Assembly: GCA_914767715.1 (NCBI GenBank)
Contig: OU612073.1
Coordinates: forward strand, 14,880,001 to 14,944,000
Length of the DNA stretch: 64,000 nucleotides
Direction: 5' to 3'
Origin: Membranipora membranacea
Taxonomy: Eukaryota > Bryozoa > Gymnolaemata > Cheilostomatida > Membraniporidae
The translations under genes and the position numbers were made by a program. Of this stretch, positions 38,001-50,000 are shown in pieces. Position 1 is the first letter of the stretch. Each line of letters opens with the position of its first letter. The notes under the pieces are model-generated. The model saw only the letters and a program-made list of their open reading frames with translations. It had not been told where the DNA came from and did no database searches.

Positions 38001-41000
38001 ATGAGTGTGACATCAGCACACAAACTGATCATGACACCATACATAATAAGGTATAAGTATAGTTGACAGATACCTGTTGCTGAAGCTGAGACATTGATCG
38101 TTTGAGTGATTCAATCTCAGTAGTGTAATTCTCCACATCGTCACTCATAGCTTCCTGTATCTGTAGGAGTGCCGTGTAGTCCTCACTGATTTTACTAGCT
38201 TCCTTCATGTGCTGTCAAACAAAAATTAGAAAAAGTTAAATAACCAATGTCACCATGTTGAAAAGGATATTTACCTTAAAGACTACTCCAAGACCAATGC
38301 ATGTTATAGACAGGTAGTTACTTATGGAAAAGTTGTGTCACATTTGCATAGTGTAGTTGTGTCACATTTGCATGGTATAAAAATTCAATGCTCTACTTAT
38401 CATGAATTATTGATGGTGGAAAAAGTCCCTTATGGGAGGCACTTTTTCCACCATCAATATTCAATAATTAATACCAAGAAGAGCATTGAATTTTACACCA
38501 TGCGAATCTTACATAACTTTATCATCAGTAACTGCCGAACTGTAACATCCATTGGTCTTTGGGTATTAGTCTTCAATTCTTTCAAAAGTCATAGTCTTCA
38601 GGTATGGGCTATACAATACCATTTGTTGCAAAAATTGATTTCATGAAACCGGGATGATTACTACTATATTTCCATGTCGTATTGAAACATACATTAATAT
38701 ACATCGAGTATAAGATCAGACAAGATTTGTTCATTTGGTAATATAGTCAATGACATAATATAAAATAATAATTCTCAAGAGTCAACTGAGCTTGAATTTG
38801 GTTGGGCTTGACATAAATTCTCGCAAATATTTAATTGTGTTTTAGACATACCTGTTCATACTCGTGGGATAGCGAGTTTTGTTCTTCAGTTTGTTGCGAT
38901 AGTTTGTTCATCACAGACTCGTAGTCTTCAGTTAAGGAGGCTAACTTTTGCAGCAGCTCTGTGTGTTGACACTCCAGATTCATATACTGGGTCTTCAAAG
39001 TTGTGTTCTCTTGTGAGATCATGTCAGCATCGTTACTTTGCTGTAAAACATTGAGCTATTTATTTAATTTCACATTAGAGGGGGGGGGGGGACTGATTCA
39101 AAGCGTTACAGCACGGGGGTGGTGACAAACAGCAGCATTCTAATCAGAGTAGAATTGATGCCAGAGAAAGCTTTAAATTCATCAATTCTAAGACAGCAGA
39201 TGCTGAAGAGCTGTTTATTCATATGGAAACTTTGTTTTATGTAACATAACATGGTAGAAGAGATAGCAAATACATATTATATTCTATGTCTTCAACCATG
39301 TAATGTTTTGTCTCAGTTAATCCTCCCCATGTCTGAATATACCAACCTCTGACTGAAACTTTTCTAGCTGCTGCTGTAACATTTCATTTCTATCCAGCTC
39401 TTCCTCCTGATTGGCTAACACCTGCTCTAACTCATTTTGATAGGTAAGAGTCTCACTCTCCAGCTCTGATATGCGTGTGTTCAAATGAGTGATTGTTACT
39501 GATAACTTGCTGTTAGTTTCCTTGACTGCGACCAACTCAGCTTTAAGTCTTGAGCTCTCTTTGCCTAACTTGTCCAGTTCTCCCGAGCCATGAGAGTCTG
39601 AAGATGACTGAGTCTGTAAAGCCTTGAGTTTCTGCTCATAATCCATGATAGTCTGTTCAAGTTCTTCAACTGAAGTCTCTCTGACTTGACTCAGTTCAGA
39701 CTGTAGAGACTTGAGAAGACTCTGGGTTGACTCAAGTTCCTTGACTGTGGACTCGAGTTGCTTAGTTGCGTTCAAGTCATCGTCGGGCTGAGTGAGGGAC
39801 ATTGACATATGAGTAGTTGACAGAGTAGTTTGTGTGCTGTCGAATGGTTGACAAGTTTGCTCATATTGCTCATATCTGATTACAAAGAGAAAATATTGAT
39901 TTAGTATATCCCGTAATGTAGACCTGTTGATTTAAATCCAGCCTAGCACTGATAAGCACGAATTCAATGGTAAATAGTTGAAGATAAAGTATGCTAGTTT
40001 TCAGTTGTCAGTGTATTAGCATTCAATATAAATCTAGAAATAGATGCTCATTCGTATGTATTGATACCTTGGTATCTTATTGAGTTTTTCGGAAAGTCAC
40101 AAGGAGTGATTGTATGATTGACCTGATGGAATTATCCAAATATTGTCTTATCCTACAATTTTCTAGCAATAGTAATTACATGGAAGCCAACAAGGAACAA
40201 AAAAGATTGCTTGCAGTTTGTTTAATCCCGTCTGAAGGGAGCTTCTATGTACAAAAGTAAGGTTTCCCCTATTGTTTGGAACTCCATAGATTTGCTTTCA
40301 TTTTGGTGTTAGCAAATAGGTGTGTCATGTCCCTGATCTAGCCATAACACGATGGTCATGGGTATCGAAACAATATTTGGTTAAATTAACAGCTTATATA
40401 CTACCAACCTTTGATTGTATGAGTCAAGTAAAGTCTTAGCTTGACTTAGCTCTTCCAAGTTGCTCGTGAGTTCTAGAGTTCTTTGTTCAAGTTCTGAGTC
40501 CCGAGACTTGAGCGTGTCATTGAGTGAGCTGACATCATCGCGTAGCTGCGCGATGTCATCATCTTTGTGAATAACATCTTCGCCCAGAAGAGTTTTGTAT
40601 CGATTGATTCTTCTTTCCAATGATTTCAGCTGTAAGCAATTAAGGATGGGTCATTGGTGAAAATTATGCAGGAGGGCCGAAGTGGGGGGTCAGACTAGCG
40701 CACAACGTATCATAAGAATTGGACCCAAGAACAACTGTAATTTAATCTTATTCGTCACAGGACAAAAAACTTCAGATGCGTCCACCAGACGTCAAACAGC
40801 CGATCATTTCTAGAGTGTGCTTTCGGTCCTAACTTTGTCAAGGCTATGAAAGTAAAGATTTATATAGATCACTTTAATCTAAGCCGTAGCTGACCTCGTA
40901 CCTGTTCTTCTGCGACGATGAGTTTATCAGAATAAGTTTTATTGTCTTTGCGTAGATTTCTGCACCCATCACATTCTTCCTCCCAAGACTAAAATATGTT

Positions 41001-44000
41001 CAGCAAGAAAAGCAACCAATGAATAACCAATATGCTTAATGACAATAACCCTCTATTGGATCTGTTGTTTCTTTCATCCTGGTTGAAATGGTCGATTTAA
41101 ATCAAGTTTTCAGATCACACAACATATCCCGAAGCATGGGCGGCGGGCTAGGTCGCAATATCTGTGCCAGGTTGCTCTCTGTTTGCAGGCAGGTCAGAGC
41201 ACACCAGGGGGCAAAGCACAACCCAGTAGTCGATGGACTGCAGTGGGATCTGAATCCACGACCGTTAATATCTACATGCTAGAGGAAAAGCGCTCTATCC
41301 AACTGAGCCACCTCCTAATTCGGCTTATTAGGGTGACAAAATAATCGCAGCACAGTATAGCTCATTGTCATCAGGGGGTCACCGTAAAAATTGGCAGTAT
41401 ATATGTATGTAGATTTCCGTCAAACTTCAACTTCTTTTTCAATAAAGTTACTAGCATAAAAAATTTAGATCTTCCAGTGATTAGGCTGGAAAAACGACTC
41501 TATCTAGATCATGTTCCAAAACACATAGTCAGCCTAGAGGTTGCAAATCTGCACAGTTAATATTTATTTACAGACAAAGGGATGTCATATGTGACCTATC
41601 AACGATACATGTATACATATACATATCAATATTGCAGCACAATTTAGCCATCGCAATCTTACCTCCATGTTGGAAATATAGATACTTAATCGACAAGACT
41701 AATAGGTGATGTCTGCTACACATTCTGATAAAAACTACAACACTCCTATCGCACTACCAAACCTATACTAGTGTTGGAAATAGTCTCAAAACAAGTTCAA
41801 ATTGCTTTCAAAAGTACAAGCTCAAATTGGATTTAATTAGATCTAATTTAAGAAAATCAATCTTTGGACGGACTCAAACTTACAGGCATTTTCACGAGTA
41901 GAGTATGCCAGAGATAGATCCCTATAGACAGGTTCAGACTGAGCCTATGCTGTGTCACCAGGCAGCAACAAATGACAGCGATAAAACATGACCTCTTATC
42001 TGTCTTACTATACAGGTTACGATAAATCTGCTCCACACTAACTATTACTTAGATAATAATAGCTAAATCAAACCTATCCTAACTGTGCTGTAGATGAATT
42101 TCACACACTGATCAAATATACACGATGCTCAATCTTGCACACACACCCACAGCCACTTAATTGCTTATTTGTTTTGGATAAAAATCAAAAGGCTTTCATA
42201 AAAAATTCAAAACTTTAAAATACCTTGAGTCCATTAGATATTATTGTGATAGCTCATTGTCCTGGAGTTGATTTTGTCGCAGGCGGTGAGAATATTTAAC
42301 GCCTTGTTTAACAAAGACAGCAGCAATGCTGGCAGCTCTCAATAATCTGCTTTAGTCAGCCATAATATTGCGTAAGCTTTACTACCCTTGTATTTGTGTA
42401 CTCATGACATTGCAGCAGCAGCCTTATATAACCACACTGGCATCTTAACTACACTATTAACATGTGTATCACTGATCGTAAGAGTACCAAACCAGTAACC
42501 ACCCCTGATTGATAAAATTGAATATGTGCCGTTACACCAAATTCCTTGTGATGGTACTCATACTCAGGGATATATATGCAATAGTACATCAAGTGATCAG
42601 TGTGTTATTTAACCTCAGATTTAGTTTAAGTGCTCAAACGGTGCAAGATGCTTGATAATGAAATGCCTCTACCAGCATCTTGCACCGTTTGAGCACTTAA
42701 ACTACCTCAGATTGTAAGATTAGAAACCTGGCCCAACACTGAGCGTATACATTGCTCTTACCGTCTCTTACATAATTATATACAGACAGGTCTGCAGAGT
42801 TAAGCGCATGATTTGAAAAAGTGACACACCAACAAAGGTATAAAATATAGACAGCTTGTGTCAGGTTATTTTGACAGGTGGGTAGGACACGAAGTCAGCT
42901 AACACTGATATCTGTTGGACCTATTTCATTTAGATAAATAGATTAAATATAAAAATTACAAGTTATAATGAGAACAAATAACAATGTATTATCAACCTGT
43001 TGATGTGATCATACTTTATTTACCTCAGAATTGAGACGAAGAGACGATAACTCTTCATTACTATGACAGCTCAAGTTATCTCCCTTGTCTCCTGTGACTG
43101 TAGTCAAATCTTCCTCTTCATCCGATTCATGTGTGTCTGCAACAAAAAGATTTTCATTTTAGTTTCCTGCAATTTGTTTGTATGTTAATGAACATCTTCA
43201 TCGACATCTAGGTGTAAGGGGTAGCACGATGGCCAGTGATCGTATGGTTTAGGGTTCAGTCCTCACCCAGGCTTATATAAGTTTACTTCCTGATCTAGCT
43301 TTCCCATGAAAACACCGATTATGCCTTAGCAATATCCCTTGAATATTCAACAAAATGGGGAAAAATGTTGGTGAAATGCACATAAAATTCCCAAGTAGAC
43401 AGTAGGATCGGTACCGCACCAGCAACACTGAAGAATCCCTCAAACCACCGGAAAACAAACAAAAAAAAATCACAGAGAGGAATCTTACTCTCTCACGTCA
43501 TGAAAAAAGGTGGATCTCTTGACAGTGTATAATGATTCATATGATTCATGATTCATCCTGAGGGAGAAATGAAGAGAAAAGTTGAGATTGGCTGGTTGGA
43601 AAACTTGGGTAAAGCTGAGAATAAATAATTGAATCAGCAAATCTCATTATGTTATGATGAATCTAGGGGGTCCAGTACTACAACGAGTACTAGGCTCATT
43701 TTTGTTTTATCATTACATCGTCTTCAATCCCAACACAAGCACATTCATCTTTGTGATGGGAGCACTGGACTTTGATAGTTGGGTTGCTCAATGGCCACTA
43801 CAGATCAGGGCTTTAAACTCAAGCTACTGCAGGGGAAGAAGGATTTTGTCAATGTGGAAGGAAGATGCGACATGCACGTCATCGATACAAAAATAGTGTA
43901 AACTTCTGTGTGTCCTGTCATACTTCCTTGACTGACGATATCTCTTGAAACATGAGGAAATTTTTATTCAAATGCATTAAAATCTTTTAAATATTTGGTT

Positions 44001-47000
44001 TTCTGTAGTACGTTTTTTACTGATTTCTTATCATGTTATAGTCTAAACATCTATTTTGAAATAATTTTGCTCTACGCGGTTTAAACGGCCATTACAACCC
44101 AGAACTAGGAACTCAAGCTACATGAGGGGTACAGGGAACTTCTGAATGTGGAAGGAGGATGCGACCTGCACGTCATCAATTCAAAATACGCAGACACACG
44201 TAAAGAAATCACTAAGATGGTGTAAACTTCTGTGTGTCCTGTCATACTTCCCTGACTGATGTTATCACTTGAAATATGAGGACAATTTTTTCAAATGCAT
44301 TGAATCCTTTAAATATTTGGTTTTCTATAGACGTTTTCTTTGATTTTTTTACTGATTAGTCTCTACATTCTTTTGAAAATCTTTGCGACGTAGCACTTTC
44401 AACAACTTATAAAATGTGGTTGTGACATTAACCAGCAACTCATAACAACCCTGTATCTCGATATAGTCAGACATAAATTGTAAAAACAACATGGCAGTGA
44501 ACAGAGATCATGAACTGTATACATATCCGGACCAAACAAACCAGAATGCCAGCTCACAATACAGTACAATATCTCCCCTGCATCGGGTGAAATGTTCTGT
44601 TGGGGGAAGAACGGTGATTAACTGTCTTATGATAGCTCTACTGGTATGTATTTTGGTTGGAGTGTCCTATTCATCTGTCAAACTCAGTTTGGATGGAGGA
44701 GCAATGCGTGCTGAGGTGGTACCGCTGGAGAATGCACCGAATCTGTCTACACTATCTGAGCAGTTAACAGCTAATATGATTCACTTGACAAATCTTGAGC
44801 AGAAAATTATGAGAATTTTGACACCAATTATACAGAGAGGTAAAATCCTAAAATTTTTATCTGTAGCTATTAAATTATTTTAATTAATTAACAAACAAAA
44901 TTTGTATACACAAATAGAACCGCCCTGCCTGACCTGCCTTCGCTCATAATAAAGACATCATCATTGGGAGTGACGCTCTAACCAAATGCTATAACTGCAA
45001 AAATCAATGATCTATAAACTTTTCTATCGGTAACTGTAACTTACATTGATTCATTTCAGATTGCCAAGAGAGGGGTGAAGGGTACAGATTCAACCCGTAT
45101 AGTGGGACATGTGTGAGACAAATTGTAACCCCTTTGAACTGGACAAGTGCGAAGCGTTATTGTGAGAGTGCTGGACAGCACCTAATCACATTCAACACTA
45201 TCAAAGCTTCAAACTGGGTGTTATATAATCAGCAAAATGGCAGTAAGGTTTTTAAGCCATGTCAATCATTCCTTATAATTCCTCAGTTGATACTAATAGT
45301 TGAGCATTGCACTGCAAAACTTCAATTTGTGGTTGAGCCAGATTGTATAATATGTCATGTTTAAATGGTGGGCTATAGATCACTGATGCATGTGTTTGGT
45401 CTTTTTTTGTGTGAGCACCCACCTTGTAATGCGGCTTAGCACTGATATAAATTTATGTTCTGCCAAAATCCCTTGGATATTCCTTTGATTTCTGATTCGA
45501 AAATACATGAAGGTCTAGCTATGAGGGTCTAAGGGATAGCAATAAATTTGGTTAGAACGCTTAAACATTGTACACACAGCTTCAGATACAGAAGAGTCTA
45601 GACGGTTGTGGCAAATAACTGAAGCATGATTATCAATTTTTAAAGGCTGGTCTCCGCACCTGTGGATAGCAGGACAGAGGTCATCACAAGGTGAATGGGA
45701 ATGGAATGGTTTGATGAATGGAGACATACTAACAAAGAACTGGGCACCATCGCAACCAGACATGGCGGCTGGTACAGAACAATGTTTGGCAAGCCTCACA
45801 GATGGCTGGCATGATTACCAGTGTAATACAACCTTCCACTTCCTCTGCGAGTATTGACTTAGTACTATTATGTTTCAAATGATCCTTCTACAGCTCTCAT
45901 CAACAATATTTGGTAAAGTCTCTGAGAAAAGAAGGCATTGGGTCACTATCCTCAAAGGAGCACGACTAACATTGGCATGTTATATTTACAGCAACAAGTA
46001 CAAGGTCAAACCAAGGGCCAAAACATCAGGGTGACAACTTAATTTGGAATGGTTTTAGTCATTTTATATTTAGATGGTTGCTTTAGACACGTAAAGCTGT
46101 CGCCATGAGGCGAAAATACCCACTATATGAGCAGAGTCATTGAGAGATTTGTTAAAGTAGAATGGGTACAGGGATTAAGGATCTGTCAAACTTTTTACTA
46201 ATAATGTATTTTTGACATTTTTGCAAAACATATATTCTTGGTATGGCATGCAGAGTTGTAGGTAGGTAGCTAGAACTGTTGAATTTCTCGATACATTTTG
46301 TTTTAGAATCATATTTTAACTTAATGATTTTTCCTTTGCTATTTTTTTAGCTCATTCATAGATATACTAAAGTATTGTTGTGGTTAGTGCAGGCGAGACA
46401 ATACAGTATTTGAAGTACTAGCAATTAGTTGATTCAAGATCGCTATTTACAATAAAGAAAAATAAATGAAAACTATCAATTATAAAATATATATTCATAA
46501 GTATGAAGTGAAAGGGGAAATACATTCAGACATATATCTATTAACCTCTAACATAAAATTTTGAAATAATGAACGTGGCTGAAAGATGACAAAGACACAT
46601 ATTTCTAGGAGTATGAAAAGTTGATGTAAATATTGATAGTTGCTGGATGCTTAAGCTTTTCATGTACTTCACTGTGATCTAGTTGTGAGTAGTGGAATTC
46701 CGGCTGCTATAAACTGTTCCTAAAAACTGTATCTTTAACTCTGCCAATTTACTTTGGACATTCAGCTGTCATTGACTACTGCCCTACCAATCACTGTACA
46801 GACAAGCTGTAAATCACTATAGAGGAGCATCAACGCTCGACGGTGATATAACTAAAGACAAAGAAAGACTTGCCACGCTCAACAAATAGCAGATGCAGGC
46901 TGGCAAAAATATTTGTGTTTTTCATATATTACCTCAGAACTGAATTTCATTGGCAGTAGCAGCTCGGATGTTTTTTAATTTTGAGCCCCATCGATCCCTA

Positions 47001-50000
47001 TATTTTTCTACCGAGTTGATTTTTCCTATCTTTATGAAATATTAAACACATCAACCTGAATCATTCCAGTTCAGGCCCCAGTATCTCCCTTGAAAAGTGT
47101 TTCTAACAATGCATTCACACACACATTAAATCTCTGTTACACTTAAACATTCAAACACTCACATAAAGGTACATCGTAGCAGATGCACAAAAAAGTTCTG
47201 ATCTCTATTGGGTGCATCAGTCAGTGTTATGTCAAGATGACAACTTTCGCCTTGGCCAATGATATATATTGTGAGCGGTAGGGCTATCAACCAGTCAATC
47301 AAAAAAAAAGTGAAAACAAAGTGCATGTTGGAGGTACAGATTCACCGTAGCATGTAGCCAATGTAGAATTCAAGCATCCCCCCAACAAGCTATAACAGAT
47401 ACTTGCAACTCAGAGTGACCAACAGACTACACTGCCTGTCTAGGTCAGGGGTGTATGTCTATACTCGATGGCAAATACAACTCTTTAAAAAAAGTAGGAG
47501 GATGAGTAGGAGGTGGCTCAGTTGGCAGTTTAAAATTTGAATAGAAAAAGAGATGCCGCCAAATGGCAAAGGGTGTGGGTGGAGTCCCAGAATGGTCTTA
47601 GCAGATCTCTGTTCTAACCGGTTAATCATTGTAAAGTTTAATTGTTGTCATGAAGTGAAAGTACCATCTTTATTCTACATATACAAGAATACATACTGAT
47701 ATACTAAGGAACTTGCCCATTTATTTTATACTTTGTGCTCAGAAATACATGAATAGTATGAACTGTATATACTTGGTATATATGACTGTTTGATACATTT
47801 TAGGAGCATAGTAGGTTTAAGCAGGAAGATTGCAAGGTTTATTTATCCCTTCCATTCTCCCTGGAGTAAGGGTAAATAAAGATTATACCAATCTTGTTTT
47901 AAGTTTATCAATATTTTTGGCGGTTCATAAACTTTTAGCCAGGCAAGGGAGACCTGTGTTGTTGAATGACTAGAAGCGGCGATAACTCTTTCAATTTTAA
48001 TTCTAAACAAAACAGATTAAATAAAATGGAGTTCGCCAACTTGACTCCTAGTTTCGGGTTTCTATCGTCTGAACACCCCCATTCTACCATTCATATGTCA
48101 CATTGACCAAAAGTTGATTCAGGGAGTATTAAATATTACAACTCACCAAGCTTTGCAGCGGCAGCATTGAGTGACGTGGTGCCACCCTCACTAAAAGGAG
48201 TGCTGGTTTGAGTTTGTCTGCTGCTGCTCTCTTCATTACCAATCAGTCCTTTTTGATCCGCTGGTTCAGGCTTCAACTTTTTATTCAACTGTGTAACGAA
48301 TCAAATCAGCCGCTGTTATAGATCATAACTGTTAAATCAGTGCTACATTGCTATCTAGTACCGCTAGTTTAATTATGCCTCAAAAACATTGTCTGATCCG
48401 AACAAAGGGCTATCACCCACCCGTACATACTGAATTGATGAATTTCACTGTTCGAAATTTGGTAACTTGAACAATTGAAGGGCTGTATGGCAACAACACA
48501 TTAATTAATAAAACAAGCCAAGAACTTGTAAAACGATTCAACTCTTCTCCTCAACCCGTTACTGCATGACATTAATAGGTGATCACATTGATGTCACATT
48601 TATGTCAGGGGATGATGAAAGCATCAAGATGACTTTTAGTAAAGATTGCATTAAAAAATGACAACACTTGAGTCTGAATGAGTAAGTAATCAAACCTCGT
48701 TTTCCAGTGCATCTAGGAGCTTAGCCCTCTCAACCAATAAGAAGGCAACCTGCTCTGGTACTGATGAAGTGATGACATCATCGAGACCCTGCTGAGTCAG
48801 CATATCCACCACTTCCTGTCTCTCTGTTCAAGATATAGAGTAAAACACGATGAATATCGTGGTGATGAAACTCACACTGAGGTGATGATCATTGATTTGG
48901 GAAATGATTCAGACTGTTTCCAGTCTGCCCTGATTTACTTTTCTGCTACGCACGGAGCTTTAGCTACGGATAATTTGAGGAACACCAATATTACAATGAC
49001 CATCTCAGACTCAACCCAAAATTTGTTTGAGCATCAGATGCAGGTTTGAGGTGATATCTCAAGTTGGTAATCCAGGTGATCAGCCCTATTAACCACTGTG
49101 TCAAACCCTCATGGTCTGCATACCTAGTGAGATCTGCTGTTTGAGTAGATCGTTCTCATTTTCAAACTCCAGTGTGAGTGACTCTCGCTCATCCGACAGA
49201 GATTTTATCTGCTCAACGTAAGCTTCTATCTCCTGAACTTCGGCAGCATGCTGACTCTTGGCTGAGTCATACTTCTCCAGGACAGCTCCGAGCTCATCCT
49301 ACAACAGAAATACAACATGCAATACATTCTACACAGGCACAGTACCTCCCCTGTCTATGAACACTGATATGGTTTGATTTTTATGCAGACGGCCTGCTTT
49401 GGAAAATGTCAGATACTTGATAATCTATACCAGAGGAAAAATAAGTATAAATCTTAGACGACTCAGCTTTTTTCATGTCATAAATGTGATCAAAACAATC
49501 AATCAAAATTAATCAAAATAACTGAAATAGTGATGAGCTCAAGCCAAAATTAACTTAGCACATTCCAACAACTAGCAAACTCCAGAACATGTTTGTTTCC
49601 TCTGTATTGGGGGAGGGACATTGCAAATGTTTGATATCGAGGCGAGGCGCCTCAATACCAAACATTTGCAATATCCCTGCCTGCAAACTGAGAGCAAATG
49701 GGCGCAGATATTGCAGCCTAGCCCCTAAGGCAACTAGTATTTCGCCGCCCATGTTTTGGGATGTGGTGTGTGATATGTCATCTGATTTTAATCAACCTTT
49801 TTAATCAACCCTCTACCCATCACAGAGTTCTAAGCAAACTCAGGACATAAGCAGCCTCACATTATAGTTTTTTGTCTACTCTACTTATTTTTAACACAGG
49901 CCTACAACTATCCAATATATAGGGACTAGGCTCACCTCAGATGACAGATAGAGCTTCCACACATACAGGATCTTTTCTTCTGTAGAACAATTATCAATGT

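Larger units (their letters stand above)
43137..48146 (-). other. 5-kb intron of the coiled-coil gene hosting a nested lectin gene
   Basis: This is the longest intron of the - strand gene, bounded by exons 48147-48288 and 43024-43136. It contains, on the + strand, a SINE-like element, two lectin-like relics (43823-44040, 44112-44340), a complete three-exon C-type lectin gene (44491-45857) and a SINE head at 47512. No further coiled-coil exon with matching phase was found in it. Confidence 0.8.

Noticed and set aside
41218-41318. tRNA gene on the - strand
   Set aside because: The stems are imperfect and the same head and body recur at 47.5 and 49.7 kb, so it is a SINE.
44491-45364. Lectin A as a truncated lectin ending after exon 2
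   Set aside because: A third exon at 45646-45857 with the right phase completes the domain (Q-P-D, W-H-D, final cysteines).
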